Below are positions 52,310 through 61,549 of a stretch of 64,000 bases of DNA, one piece after another (position 1 is the stretch's first letter; the number at the start of each line of letters is the position of its first letter). The notes under the pieces are model-generated. The model did no database searches and had not been told where the DNA came from. It saw only the letters and a list, made by a program, of their open reading frames with translations. This stretch comes from Sphaerisporangium corydalis. Lineage in GTDB: Bacteria > Actinomycetota > Actinomycetes > Streptosporangiales > Streptosporangiaceae. Location: contig NZ_JANZYP010000004.1 of the NCBI RefSeq assembly GCF_025506355.1, positions 115,667 through 179,666 of the forward strand, given 5' to 3'. The translations under genes and the position numbers were made by a program.

Positions 52310-53137
52310 ATGGCGGCCACTGCGCCCCCGCCCGGTGACGCCGGGCTGGAGGTCAGCGATCTGGCGGTGAGCTACGGCCCGGTCCGCGCGCTGCGCGGGG
52401 TGTCCCTCCGCGTTACTCCCGGATCGATCGTCGCCGTCCTTGGCGCGAACGGCGCGGGGAAGACCACCCTTCTGCGGGCGATCTCGGGGACGCTGCGTTT
52501 CCACCGAGGGGCCGTCGGCGGCGGGGTGGTCACCTGGGCCGGGACCCGGCTGACCGGCCTGCCCGCCCCCTCGGTCGTGGCGCGCGGGGTGACGCAGGTC
52601 CCCGAGGGCCGGCGGGTGTTCGCCCGGATGACCGTCGAGGAGAACCTGCGGGCCGGCGCGCTCGGCGCACGCGGCGGGTCCAAGGGCGCGGCCCAGGCGC
52701 GGGAGCAGGTGCTGGAGCTGTTCCCCGTCCTCGGCGAACGCGCCCACCAGCGTGCCGGGCTGCTGTCCGGGGGTGAGCAGCAGATGCTGGCGATCGGCAG
52801 GGCGCTGATGGCCCGGCCCTCGATGCTGCTCCTGGACGAGCCCACGCTCGGGCTGGCCCCGCTGATGGCGGCCCGCATCGCCGAGACCGTCAAGGAGATC
52901 AACGCGCGCGGCACCTCGGTCCTGCTCATCGAGCAGAACGTGGCGCTGGCGATGTCGCTGGCCTCGCACGCGTACGTCCTGGAGGTGGGCGAGGTGGTGC
53001 TCGACGGGCCGTCCGCCGACCTCGCGGCCGGGGACGAGGTGCGGCGGCTGTACCTGGGCATTGCCGAGGCCGCGGGCCCGGCGGCCGCGGGGGAACGGGC
53101 GGCCGGGCGGCGGACGCTGTCGAGGTGGTCCGCGTGA
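52310..53137 (+). CDS. livF: Branched-chain amino acid-type ABC transporter ATPase LivF
   Basis: A 275-residue ABC ATPase of the LivF type. Walker A GANGAGKTT (45-53), signature LSGGEQQMLAIGRAL, Walker B LLLDEPTLGLAP and the LivF hallmark QVPEGRRVFARMTVEENL. It energises import by the HM permease pair. ATG 52310 follows AGGAGG. First gene of a five-gene operon (F-G-H-M-K) with overlapping stops and starts. The order differs from the usual binding-protein-first layout. Cargo may be branched-chain amino acids, urea, short amides or aromatic acids. Confidence 0.92.
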   Translation: MAATAPPPGDAGLEVSDLAVSYGPVRALRGVSLRVTPGSIVAVLGANGAGKTTLLRAISGTLRFHRGAVGGGVVTWAGTRLTGLPAPSVVARGVTQVPEGRRVFARMTVEENLRAGALGARGGSKGAAQAREQVLELFPVLGERAHQRAGLLSGGEQQMLAIGRALMARPSMLLLDEPTLGLAPLMAARIAETVKEINARGTSVLLIEQNVALAMSLASHAYVLEVGEVVLDGPSADLAAGDEVRRLYLGIAEAAGPAAAGERAAGRRTLSRWSA

Positions 53138-53940
53138 CCCCCTCATACCAACCGGACGGTATGCCGCTGCTCGACGTCCGGGACGTCACCGTCCGCTTCG
53201 CCGGGCTCACGGCCCTGGACGGGGTCGGCTTCGCCGTCGCGCCGGGCACCGTGCACGCCGTCATCGGGCCGAACGGCGCGGGGAAGTCCACCTTCTTCAA
53301 CGTCCTGTCGGGGGTGTACAAGGCCACGTCCGGCAGCGTCCGCCTCGACGGCGCCGAGCTGACCGCGCTGCCGCCGCACCGGGTCGCCGCGCTGGGGGTG
53401 GCCCGCACGTTCCAGAACATCGCGCTGTCGCGTCACCTGCCGGTGGTGGACAACCTCATGCTCGGCCGCCACCGGCTGACCCGGGCCGGGTTCGTCTCCT
53501 CCGGGCTGCGCCTGCCGCACGCCCGCCGCGAGTGGGCCCGCCACCTGGACAGGGTCACCGAGATCGCCGGATTCGTGGGCCTCGGCGACCGCCTCGGCAC
53601 GCCCGTGGGGCTGCTGCCGTACGGGGTGCAGAAACGGGTCGAGCTGGCCCGCGCGCTGTGCATGGAGCCCCGGCTGCTGCTGCTCGACGAGCCCGTGGCC
53701 GGGATGAACGGCGGCGAGCGCCTCGACATGGCCGAGCTGATCGTCGCCGTCCGGGAGAGCCTCGGCATCTCGGTCCTGCTCGTCGAGCACGACATGGGCA
53801 TGGTCATGCGCCTCGCCGACCGGGTCACCGTCCTGGACTTCGGCCGCCGCATCGCCGACGGCACCCCCGAGGAGGTGCAGCGCGACCCGCACGTCGTCCG
53901 CGCCTACCTCGGCACGAGCCCCGACCAGGAGGACATGTGA
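53134..53940 (+). CDS. livG: Branched-chain amino acid-type ABC transporter ATPase LivG
   Basis: A 268-residue ABC ATPase of the LivG type. Walker A GPNGAGKST (45-53), ARTFQNIALSRHLPVVDNL, degenerate signature LLPYGVQKRVELARAL (normal for LivG, which has PYG in place of SGG), Walker B LLLDEPVAGMN and the LivG-like EHDMGMVM. GTG 53134 overlaps the livF stop as GTGA and GAGGTGG stands upstream; GTG 53125 is the alternative. Partner of LivF. Confidence 0.92.
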   Translation: MTPSYQPDGMPLLDVRDVTVRFAGLTALDGVGFAVAPGTVHAVIGPNGAGKSTFFNVLSGVYKATSGSVRLDGAELTALPPHRVAALGVARTFQNIALSRHLPVVDNLMLGRHRLTRAGFVSSGLRLPHARREWARHLDRVTEIAGFVGLGDRLGTPVGLLPYGVQKRVELARALCMEPRLLLLDEPVAGMNGGERLDMAELIVAVRESLGISVLLVEHDMGMVMRLADRVTVLDFGRRIADGTPEEVQRDPHVVRAYLGTSPDQEDM

Positions 53941-54827
53941 TCACGTTCCTGGAGCTTCTCGTCAACGGGATCTCCATCGGGGCCGTCTACGCGCTGATCG
54001 CCCTCGGCTTCGTCGTCATCTTCAAGGCCACCGAGGTGGTCAACTTCGCCCACGCGTCGCTGCTGCTGGCCGGCGGCTACCTGGTCGCCCGGCTGCAGCC
54101 GCTGACCGGCTTCTGGGCGGCGCTGGTGATCGGCGTCGCGGCGGCGGCCGTCGTCGGGGCCGCGATCGAGTTCCTGATCATCCGGCGGGCGAACGTGGCC
54201 TCGCACAGCGTGCTAGCGATCGTCACCATCGGCGTGGACATCGTGCTCACCACCGAGCTGACCCGCCAGATCGGCACCGAGATCCTCGCGCTCGGCGACC
54301 CGTGGGGGGACTCGGTGGTCCACCTCGGCGAGGTGACCGTCGCCGAGACCCGCATCGTGGCGCTGTTCACCGCGGCGGCGCTGATCACGCTGTTCCTGCT
54401 GGCGTTCAAGTACACCGGCTGGGGCATCGCCATGCGGGCCACCGCCGAGGACTCCGAGACCGCGGCGCTCATGGGGATCCGGCTCGGCCGCGTCTCCCTG
54501 AGCGCGTGGGCGGTCGCGGGGGCGCTGGCGGCGGTCGCGGCGGTGTTCCTGTGCGTGTTCCCGACGCCGGGACTGGACCGTGGCACATCGCTCGCGGCGA
54601 TCAAGGCCTTTCCCGCGGCGATACTCGGCGGGCTGGACTCCACCACCGGTGCCCTGGTCGGCGGGCTGATCGTCGGCGTCACCGAGGCGCTGATGACCGG
54701 GTACCAGAACCAGCTCGCGTTCCTCGGCCGGGGCATCGGGGACGTCGCCCCGTTCCTGGTCATGGTCGTCATCCTGCTCCTCCGCCCGGCGGGGCTGTTC
54801 GGCATCAGGGAGACCGCGCGTGTCTGA
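53937..54827 (+). CDS. livH: Branched-chain amino acid-type ABC permease LivH
   Basis: A 296-residue permease with about eight hydrophobic segments. LivH markers: NGISIGAVYALIALGFVVIFKATEVVNFAHA at the start and the loop GIAMRATAEDSETAALMGIRLGRV. The end LRPAGLFG is typical. GTG 53937 overlaps livG by four bases after GGAGG. Forms the membrane channel with LivM. Confidence 0.92.
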   Translation: MITFLELLVNGISIGAVYALIALGFVVIFKATEVVNFAHASLLLAGGYLVARLQPLTGFWAALVIGVAAAAVVGAAIEFLIIRRANVASHSVLAIVTIGVDIVLTTELTRQIGTEILALGDPWGDSVVHLGEVTVAETRIVALFTAAALITLFLLAFKYTGWGIAMRATAEDSETAALMGIRLGRVSLSAWAVAGALAAVAAVFLCVFPTPGLDRGTSLAAIKAFPAAILGGLDSTTGALVGGLIVGVTEALMTGYQNQLAFLGRGIGDVAPFLVMVVILLLRPAGLFGIRETARV

Positions 54828-56016
54828 CCTCCACGAGACCGCCGCGACCGGCACGGAGGCGCGGGCCGTGGCCGTCCGCCGCCGGCTCACCCGGCCGCTC
54901 ATCTGGGTCGCGGCGGCGGCGCTGGCCATCGCCGTCCCGTTCTACCTGGAGGGGTTCTGGCTGCAGACCGGCCTGTTCGCGATGTCGGCGGCCGTCGGCG
55001 CCATCGGGATCAACCTGCTGACCGGCTCCACCGGGCAGCTCTCCATGGGTCACGCCTTCTTCCTGGCGATCGGCGCGTACGCCTACGTGTACTTCTCCGC
55101 CGACCCCGAGCAGGGCGCGCGGCAGGCGCTCGGCGGGCTCGGCCTGCCCACCCCGCTCGCGGCGGTGCTCGCGGTGCTGACCGCCGGAGTGGCGGGCGGC
55201 CTGTTCAGCCCGATCGCGGGACGGCTGAAGGGCGCCTACCTCGGCATCGCCACCCTCGCGCTGATCTTCCTCGGGCAGCACCTGCTGTTCAACGCCACAG
55301 CGGTCACCGGCGGCTACAACGGCCGCGCCGTCCCGCCGCTGCACCTGTTCGGGCTGACGTTCGCCGACACCCCGGCGCTGGTGGTGATGGACGTGCCGTT
55401 CGGCGCGCTGGAGCGGCTGTGGTTCCTCGGGCTGCTGCTGGTGCTGGGCGCCGCCGCGTTCGCGCGCGGGGTGCTGCGCGGTCGTCCTGGGCGGGCGATG
55501 AATACCATCCGCGACCACGAGATCGCGGCGGGGGTGATGGGCGTCCCCGTCGCCCGGTACCGGGCCGGCGTCTTCGTGCTGTCCTCGATGTACGGCGGGC
55601 TGGCCGGGGTGATGCTGGCCCTGGTCTTCCAGCGGACCGTCCCCGACTACTTCGGCGTGTTCCTCTCGCTGGACTACCTGGCCATGATCGTGATCGGCGG
55701 CCTGGGGTCGATCGGGGGCGCGGTCATCGGCGCGGTCTTCGTGTCGATGCTGCCCCAGCTCCTCACCCGTTACAGCGACAGCCTCCCGCTGATCGCCGAA
55801 CCCGGCTCCGGCGGGGTCTCCCCCGCCGAGGCGGCCCGCATCCTGTACGGCGCCGCCGTGGTCTCGGTGGTGCTGTTCCTGCCCGGCGGCCTGGCCGGGC
55901 TGTTCGCCCGGCTCCGCGCGGGGGGCGGCGGCCGTACGGGCCGGCCGGCCCGCGCGCGGGGGCTCCGGTTCTCCTCCTCACCCACTCCGACCCCTTCTCC
56001 CGACACCAGGAGCTGA
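54820..56016 (+). CDS. livM: Branched-chain amino acid-type ABC permease LivM
   Basis: A 398-residue permease. After a cytoplasmic lead it has LivM features: INLLTGSTGQLSMGHAFFLAIGAYAYVY, KGAYLGIATLALIFLGQ, and the cytoplasmic loop RAMNTIRDHEIAAGVMGVPVARYR, then GGLGSIGGAVIGAVFV. The C-terminal 45 residues are Gly/Arg/Pro/Ser-rich and beyond the normal fold end. GTG 54820 overlaps livH by eight bases. Confidence 0.92.
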   Translation: MSDLHETAATGTEARAVAVRRRLTRPLIWVAAAALAIAVPFYLEGFWLQTGLFAMSAAVGAIGINLLTGSTGQLSMGHAFFLAIGAYAYVYFSADPEQGARQALGGLGLPTPLAAVLAVLTAGVAGGLFSPIAGRLKGAYLGIATLALIFLGQHLLFNATAVTGGYNGRAVPPLHLFGLTFADTPALVVMDVPFGALERLWFLGLLLVLGAAAFARGVLRGRPGRAMNTIRDHEIAAGVMGVPVARYRAGVFVLSSMYGGLAGVMLALVFQRTVPDYFGVFLSLDYLAMIVIGGLGSIGGAVIGAVFVSMLPQLLTRYSDSLPLIAEPGSGGVSPAEAARILYGAAVVSVVLFLPGGLAGLFARLRAGGGGRTGRPARARGLRFSSSPTPTPSPDTRS

Positions 56017-56017
56017 C

Positions 56018-57280
56018 ATGGGCAAGTTCGGCATCCGTACCGGCGCGGCCACGATGGCCGCGCTCGCGCTGGCGCTCAGCGCGTGCGCCAGCGGCAAGGC
56101 CACGGGCGGTGAGCCCGCCACCGGCGGCGACGGGGTGAAGACCGGCCCCGGCGTGACCGCCGACAAGATCTCGCTCGGCATGCTCACCGACCTCACCGGC
56201 CCCTACGCCTCGCTGGGCAAGAGCATCACCCAGGCACAGCAGCTGTACTTCGAGCAGGTCAACGCGGCGGGCGGGGTGTGCGGGCGCAAGCTCGAGGGCA
56301 TCGTGCGCGACCACGGGTACGACGCGCAGAAGGCGGTCGCCGCCTACACCGAGATCGCGCCGAAGTCGGCGGCGATCACCCAGTTCATCGGGTCGCCGAT
56401 GGTCACCGCGCTCAAGCAGCGCATCGAGGGCGACCGGCTGCTGACGATCCCGATGGCGTGGGCCACCAGCCTGCTGGGCGGCCAGGCGATCCAGGTGACC
56501 GGCACGACGTACGACATCGACATGATCAACGGGGTGGACTTCCTGGCCAAGGAGAAGGGCATCAAGTCCGGCGACAAGATCGGCCACCTGTACTTCGAGG
56601 GCGACTACGGCCAGAGCGCGCTCAACGGGACCAAGTACGCGGCGGAGAAGCTCGGCCTGACGGTGGTCGAGCAGAAGATCAAGGCCACCGACCAGGACAT
56701 GAGCGCGCAGGTGTCGGCGTTCAAGGACGCGGGCGTCAAGGCGATCATGGTGTCGGTCGGGCCCAAGCAGGCGGCCTCGCTGGTCGGCGTGGCGGTCGCC
56801 AAGGGGATGGACATCCCGTTCGTCGCCAGCAACTCGGCCTACAGCCCGCAGCTCCTCGGCACGCCGGCCGCCCCGGCGCTGCTGAAGGACTACTACATCA
56901 TGACCGCGGCGGCGCCGATGAGCTCGCCGCTGCCGGCCATCAAGAAGCTGGTCGCCGACTACCAGGCCAAGTACGCCGGGCAGCCGGTGGACAGCGGGGT
57001 CGGCGCCGGCTACTCCGCGGCGGTGATCGTCGGGGACGCGCTCAAGCAGGCCTGCGCGTCCAAGGACCTCAGCCGGGAGGGCATCGTCAAGGCCCACCGC
57101 TCCCAGCCGTCGTGGGAGGGCGGGTTCGGCACGCCGATGGACTTCTCCCAGATCGACCGGCCCGCCTCGCGCGCGTCGTTCATCACCAAGCCGGACAAGG
57201 CGGCGGTCGGCGGCGCGGTGGTCTTCAAGGAGGCGGCCATCTCCGACCTGGCCAAGGACTACCAGGTGCCGGTCGGCTGA
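56018..57280 (+). CDS. livK: Branched-chain amino acid-type ABC solute-binding lipoprotein LivK
   Basis: A 420-residue extracellular lipoprotein, lipobox ALSAC with C23. A type I periplasmic-binding (Peripla_BP_6) fold follows: KISLGMLTDLTGPYASLGKSITQAQQLYFEQVNAAGGVCGRKLE. Last gene of the operon, one base after livM; AGGAGCTGAC precedes its ATG. Family-level similarity includes receptors for leucine, amides and aromatic acids, so the cargo is open. A long hairpin follows the stop. Confidence 0.92.
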   Translation: MGKFGIRTGAATMAALALALSACASGKATGGEPATGGDGVKTGPGVTADKISLGMLTDLTGPYASLGKSITQAQQLYFEQVNAAGGVCGRKLEGIVRDHGYDAQKAVAAYTEIAPKSAAITQFIGSPMVTALKQRIEGDRLLTIPMAWATSLLGGQAIQVTGTTYDIDMINGVDFLAKEKGIKSGDKIGHLYFEGDYGQSALNGTKYAAEKLGLTVVEQKIKATDQDMSAQVSAFKDAGVKAIMVSVGPKQAASLVGVAVAKGMDIPFVASNSAYSPQLLGTPAAPALLKDYYIMTAAAPMSSPLPAIKKLVADYQAKYAGQPVDSGVGAGYSAAVIVGDALKQACASKDLSREGIVKAHRSQPSWEGGFGTPMDFSQIDRPASRASFITKPDKAAVGGAVVFKEAAISDLAKDYQVPVG

Positions 57281-57293
57281 CCCGGCCTTGAAG

Positions 57294-57322
57294 CCCACCG
57301 GCGCCCGGGCGGCACCGGTGGG
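57294..57322. terminator. Hairpin after the liv operon
   Basis: CCCACCGG (57294-57301) pairs with CCGGTGGG (57315-57322), 13-base loop, between the convergent livK and beta-propeller genes. Confidence 0.6.
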
Positions 57323-57375
57323 TCACGGGCCCGCGGTGCCAGGCGGGACGCGGGTCCAGGTGGCCGGGCGGGTGG

Positions 57376-58548
57376 TCAGCGGAAGACGCCGGTGTGGCCG
57401 AGGGAGTGGCGGCCGGGCTGCGGGTAGACGGCCAGGCCGTGCGGCCCGGCACCCACCGGGATCTTCCGCAGGAGCCGGCCGTCGCGGGTGTCGAACACGT
57501 ACACGACGCCGTCGTAGCGGCCGGCCAGCCACAGGCGGCGGCCGTCGGCGGAGACCCCGCCCATGTCGGGCGACCCGCCGCCCGGAATACGCCAGGTCGC
57601 GACGGGCCGGCGCTTGGCGAAGGAGACGACCGACACCGACCCGGCGCCCCGGTTCGACACGTACAGGTTCCGTGAGTCCCTGCTGACGTAGAGCCCGTGG
57701 GCGCCGGCGCCGGTCCTGACGAAACGCCGCACCTTGAAGCCGCGGGCGCCGACCAGCCACACGCCGCCGGCCGCCATGTCGGCGACGTAGAACGTCCTGC
57801 CGTCCGGGGAGAGCTTCACGTCCTGCGGCATGCTGTGGCGGGCCGGCAGGCCGACCACCTTGGCCACCTCGCGCCGGGCCAGGTCGACGACCACCAGGTG
57901 GCCGGAGAACTCGCAGCTCGCCAGGAACGTCGAGCCGTCGAGGGTGAAGTCGGCGTGGTTGATGCCCCGGCACGGCACCTCCATCGAGGCGCGCAGCGCG
58001 AAGGTGCGCGGGTCGCGGAAGTCCAGCCGGTTGAGCCGCTCGGCCATCACCAGCGCGGTGGTGCCGTCCGGGGTGAAGTACAGGTTGTAGGGGTCCTCGA
58101 CCGGGATGGCCCTGCCGAGTTTTCCGGTCGCCGGGTCGATGGGCGTGAGCGTGTTGCCGTCGTTGTTGTTCACCCAGAGCGTCTTGAGGTCCCACGAGGG
58201 GACGACGTGCTGGGGCCGCCTGCCGACCCTGAAGGTCCTGATGACCCGGTAGGTCTTCGGGTCGATCACGCTGACGGTGCCGCTCTCGCTGTTCGGCACG
58301 TAGACCCGCGAGGGGAACCCGGCCACGACGGGGCTGAGCAGGCCGGGCCGGTCGTGGGCGTAGACGTCCACGGACGGCGCCCTCTTGGCGCCGCCGTGCG
58401 GGACCGGCGCGGCGGCGGCCGTCGAGGGCGGGGGCGCGTGCGGGATCGCGGCGTCGCGCGACAGGGCGACGTCACCGGAACAGGCGGTGAGGGCGAGGAC
58501 GGTGCCGGCCACGAGCAGCCGGGCGGCCCGCCGGGCGTTCCCCGTCAT
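57376..58548 (-). CDS. Beta-propeller (YVTN-repeat) lipoprotein
   Basis: A 390-residue lipoprotein (lipobox LALTAC, C23), then a Pro/Ala linker (to about 65) and a seven-bladed-type beta propeller with YVTN-like repeats: RVYVPNSESGTVSVIDPKTYRVIRTF, TLWVNNNDGNTLTPIDPATGKL, NLYVSNRGAGSVSVVSF and VVYVFDTRDGRLLRKIPVG. Such proteins bind partners or act as extracellular scaffolds. ATG 58548 is chosen because the lipoprotein signal begins there. It lies 153 bases downstream of the GH1 gene in the same direction; no functional link is evident. Confidence 0.85.
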   Translation of the reverse strand: MTGNARRAARLLVAGTVLALTACSGDVALSRDAAIPHAPPPSTAAAAPVPHGGAKRAPSVDVYAHDRPGLLSPVVAGFPSRVYVPNSESGTVSVIDPKTYRVIRTFRVGRRPQHVVPSWDLKTLWVNNNDGNTLTPIDPATGKLGRAIPVEDPYNLYFTPDGTTALVMAERLNRLDFRDPRTFALRASMEVPCRGINHADFTLDGSTFLASCEFSGHLVVVDLARREVAKVVGLPARHSMPQDVKLSPDGRTFYVADMAAGGVWLVGARGFKVRRFVRTGAGAHGLYVSRDSRNLYVSNRGAGSVSVVSFAKRRPVATWRIPGGGSPDMGGVSADGRRLWLAGRYDGVVYVFDTRDGRLLRKIPVGAGPHGLAVYPQPGRHSLGHTGVFR

Positions 58549-58701
58549 ACGTTCGGTGCCGCCGGTGTCCGCCGCCGCATGGTCCGCCCCTCCGCGTCCG
58601 CCCAGGGCCGGTGCCGGCCACGGCAGCAACGCTAGGAGGGCGACGGTCAGGGAACGCCCAAACCAGCGTCATCGGCGGGTCCCCTTTGCCACCTGTCCGG
58701 G

Positions 58702-59886
58702 TCAGTCCGGGAGGTGGCCGGTCCTGGCGATGTCGCCGTACACGCGGGCGCTCGGCTTGACCGTGCGCCGGAAGGTGGACCGGTCGACGGCGATCAGGCC
58801 GAAGGCCGGCGCGTAGCCGAGGAGCCATTCGAAGTTGTCGAGCAGGCTCCAGTGGAAGTACCCGCGCACGTCGGCGCCCTCGTCCATGACCGACCTGAGC
58901 GCGCGCAGGGCGCGGGTGACGTACTCGGCGCGGCGCGTGTCGTCGGCGGTGGCGACGCCGTTCTCGGTGACCATGATGGGGGTGCCGCCGGTGATCTCGG
59001 CGGCGTGCCGGACGGCGCCCGCGACGGCCTCGGGGTAGTACTCCCAGCCGATCTGGGTGGTCTCGGCCCCGTCGGGGACCGGGAGCCGTCCGTCGGGGCC
59101 GATCAGCTCGCGGGTGTAGACCTGCACGCCGACGAAGTCGTCCCCCCTGGCCGCCTCCAGGAAGACGTCCTGACGGAGCCGGGCCCATTCGTCGACGGCC
59201 TTCCCGGCGTCGCCGACCGGCTGGTAGTCGACGGCGCAGACCGTCCAGCCGGCCGACAGGCCCGGCACCGACCGGAGCACCTCCACCGACCTGCGGTGCG
59301 CGGTGACGAACGCCTCGACGGTCTCGGGAGCGGGGACGGCGGGGCCGGGGGGCGCGCTTCCCGGGGCCAGGTCGTACTCCAGCGTCGCGGCGAAGTTCGG
59401 CTCGTTGATCGTGCAGACCCAGCCGACCCCTTCCGACACCACGGGCAGCACGGCCTCGGTGAAGCGGGCGAACCGGTCGGCAGCCTCCGGGCCGGTCCAC
59501 CAGCCGGAGCGGCGGAACCAGCGGGGGACGGTGATGTGCTGAAGCGTCACCACCGGCGACACGCCCCGCTGGAGGCATCCCTCGACCATGCGCCGGTAGT
59601 GGTCCAGGGCGGCGCGGGAGAACGCGCCCTCCTCCGGTTCGATGCGGCTCCAGTCCAGGCTGAACCGGTAGGAGGTCAGGCCCAGGTCCGCAAGCAGGCC
59701 GACGTCCTCGCGCCAGCGGTGGTAGCTGTCGCAGGCGTCCCCGCTCGGCTCGGCGAACGGGCCGCCGGGGGTGTGCTCCAGCTCCCAGAAGTCGCTGGCG
59801 ACGTTCCCGCCCTCGATCTGGTGCGCGGCCGAGGACGCGCCCCAGAGGAATCCCTCGGGGAACGCGCCCCCGCCGTCGGTCGTCAT
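58702..59886 (-). CDS. GH1 family beta-glucosidase
   Basis: A 394-residue intracellular GH1 hydrolase, shorter than the usual 440-480. Catalytic acid/base E162 (TINEPN) and nucleophile E308 (VTENG) are present; FLWGASSAAHQIEG, the GH1 entry motif with Q and E contacts, and the aglycone-side HWSLLDNFEW are intact. It hydrolyses beta-glucosides or other short beta-glycosides taken up by the cell. The typical TLYHWDLP stretch reads TLQHITVPRW, a deviation that may shift the substrate. A palindrome, TACTTAAGTA, lies about 100 bases upstream. Confidence 0.9.
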   Translation of the reverse strand: MTTDGGGAFPEGFLWGASSAAHQIEGGNVASDFWELEHTPGGPFAEPSGDACDSYHRWREDVGLLADLGLTSYRFSLDWSRIEPEEGAFSRAALDHYRRMVEGCLQRGVSPVVTLQHITVPRWFRRSGWWTGPEAADRFARFTEAVLPVVSEGVGWVCTINEPNFAATLEYDLAPGSAPPGPAVPAPETVEAFVTAHRRSVEVLRSVPGLSAGWTVCAVDYQPVGDAGKAVDEWARLRQDVFLEAARGDDFVGVQVYTRELIGPDGRLPVPDGAETTQIGWEYYPEAVAGAVRHAAEITGGTPIMVTENGVATADDTRRAEYVTRALRALRSVMDEGADVRGYFHWSLLDNFEWLLGYAPAFGLIAVDRSTFRRTVKPSARVYGDIARTGHLPD

Positions 59887-59984
59887 CTCGGTCAGCCCCT
59901 CGCGTGCCGGTGGTGCGTCGATCAGGCCCCGATTATCCAGGCCACCGATCCAGCGGGTAAGGCATTACAAATCCCGATATTTCT

Positions 59985-59994
59985 TACTTAAGTA
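59985..59994. promoter_or_regulatory. AT-rich palindrome between GH1 and kinase genes
   Basis: TACTTAAGTA, a perfect 10-bp palindrome in an AT-rich patch of the 194-base divergent region. It could be a repressor site for the GH1 gene or part of a promoter. It stands alone; no second copy was found. Confidence 0.35.
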
Positions 59995-60080
59995 GGATCA
60001 AGCCGCTTTCGGCTTCTCCGGCCTTCGTACCGGGGTTATGGTGCTGTCCGACTGCACTTGTCAGACGGTCGGGAGCGCCG

Positions 60081-61532
60081 GTGGACACCGAAGGCTGGGC
60101 GGTCAGCGTGCCGTCCGGATACCGGGCCGGGAACTGGCGGGTCACCCGGCCGATCGCCACCGGGAGCTGGGCCAGCGTCTACGAGGCCAGGCACGACGAC
60201 GGGCGCACCCTGGCGGCCCTGAAGTTCCTGCCCACCGGCACCGTCACCCGCCGCCAGCTACGCCACCTGCACGACATGGCCCAGCGGGAGATCCGCCTGC
60301 ACCGGACCCTGCAGCACCCCCGGCTGATCTCGCTGCGGGAGACGCTGGAGATCGACGACGCGGCGCGCCCCGAGCTCGACGGCGCCTGCGTCCTGGTGAT
60401 GGACCTGGCGGCCCGCTCGCTGGCCGACACCCTGCGGGGCGGCGCGCCGGTCCCCGGGGCGCTGCGGCTGGTCACCGGGATCTGCGAGGGCCTCGCCCAC
60501 ATGCACGCCGAGGGCTGGGTGCACGGCGACCTCAAGCCGAGCAACGTCCTGGTCATGCCCGACGGCTCGGTCCGGCTCGCCGACTTCGGGCTGGCCACCG
60601 AGATCGACGGCACCCACGGCTACCTGCCGCCGGCGGGCTCGATGGACCACCTGCCCCCCGAGCGGTGGAACGAGCCGCTGACCGAACGCGGGCACCCCAT
60701 CAGGACCTCCGCCGACATGTGGGCGCTGGGCGTGACCGCCTGCCAGCTCCTCACCGGCCACCTGCCGTTCCTCGCCCCCACCCCCCGCGCCCGCTACGTC
60801 GCCGCCGCCGAGTACGCCGCCGGGGCCCGGCCGCTGGCGCTGCCCTCGTCGCTGCCCGAGGCGTGGCGCTCCTGGATCGGCGACTGCCTGGCGCCGCACC
60901 CCCGGTCCCGGCCCGGCGCGGCCCGGCAGCTCTACCGGCTGCGCGCCATGACCGGCACCGTCCCCGACCCGCACCCGAAACGGCGCCGCACGGCCGAGAT
61001 GGCCGCGGTCGCCGTCATGGTGCTGGCGCTCGGCACGGGCGCGAGCGGCAACTCCTCCCCCGCCGACCCCTTCGCCCAGTGGCTGCGCACCGGCTCCGAC
61101 ATCCCCCGGCAGTACCGGGCGCTGATCGTCCAGGCCGGCACGATGTGCGGGGAGCCGGGGCTCAGCCCGGCGCTGGTCGCCGCCATGCTCAAGGCGGAGA
61201 GCGGGTTCGACCCGGACCTGTCCGACGTGGCCAAGAACGAGTACGGGATCGCGCGCTGGACACCGTCGGTGCTGCAGTACTACCTGCCCCCGGGCAAACG
61301 CGGCACCGTGCCCGCCCCTCCCCTGTCGGCGGAGGACTCCATCCCGGCCGTCGGCCGCTACCTGTGCGTGCGGATGCCGTTGCTGTCGGGCGTGCGCGGG
61401 GACCCCGGCCTGCTGGGCGCGGCGGCCTTCCGCAGCTCCGACGAGGCCGTGCGCCGCGACCACGGCGTCCCCCCGCGGTTCCAGGCGCACATCGAGCGGG
61501 TGCGCCGGTACCGGGCCGAGTACCTGCCCTGA
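60081..61532 (+). CDS. Ser/Thr protein kinase fused to a lytic-transglycosylase-like domain
   Basis: A 483-residue predicted membrane protein. Residues about 18-290 are a eukaryotic-type protein kinase: glycine loop IATGSWASVYEA, K48 (LAALKFL), E70, HGDLKPSN catalytic loop with D150 (HGD, so non-RD type), and D168 (ADFGLA). A single hydrophobic segment (about 304-322) would cross the membrane. The extracellular part (about 340-483) looks like an SLT-type lysozyme fold: ALVAAMLKAESGFDPD with E373 where the catalytic Glu stands, then YGIARW, matching the G-x-x-Q-x-like stretch only loosely. GTG 60081 follows GGGAG. The gene is convergent with an FHA protein gene, a likely phospho-partner. Such a sensor of or actor on peptidoglycan is unusual. 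Confidence 0.8.
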   Translation: MDTEGWAVSVPSGYRAGNWRVTRPIATGSWASVYEARHDDGRTLAALKFLPTGTVTRRQLRHLHDMAQREIRLHRTLQHPRLISLRETLEIDDAARPELDGACVLVMDLAARSLADTLRGGAPVPGALRLVTGICEGLAHMHAEGWVHGDLKPSNVLVMPDGSVRLADFGLATEIDGTHGYLPPAGSMDHLPPERWNEPLTERGHPIRTSADMWALGVTACQLLTGHLPFLAPTPRARYVAAAEYAAGARPLALPSSLPEAWRSWIGDCLAPHPRSRPGAARQLYRLRAMTGTVPDPHPKRRRTAEMAAVAVMVLALGTGASGNSSPADPFAQWLRTGSDIPRQYRALIVQAGTMCGEPGLSPALVAAMLKAESGFDPDLSDVAKNEYGIARWTPSVLQYYLPPGKRGTVPAPPLSAEDSIPAVGRYLCVRMPLLSGVRGDPGLLGAAAFRSSDEAVRRDHGVPPRFQAHIERVRRYRAEYLP

Positions 61533-61549
61533 CCGCCCGGCGGCCGGCC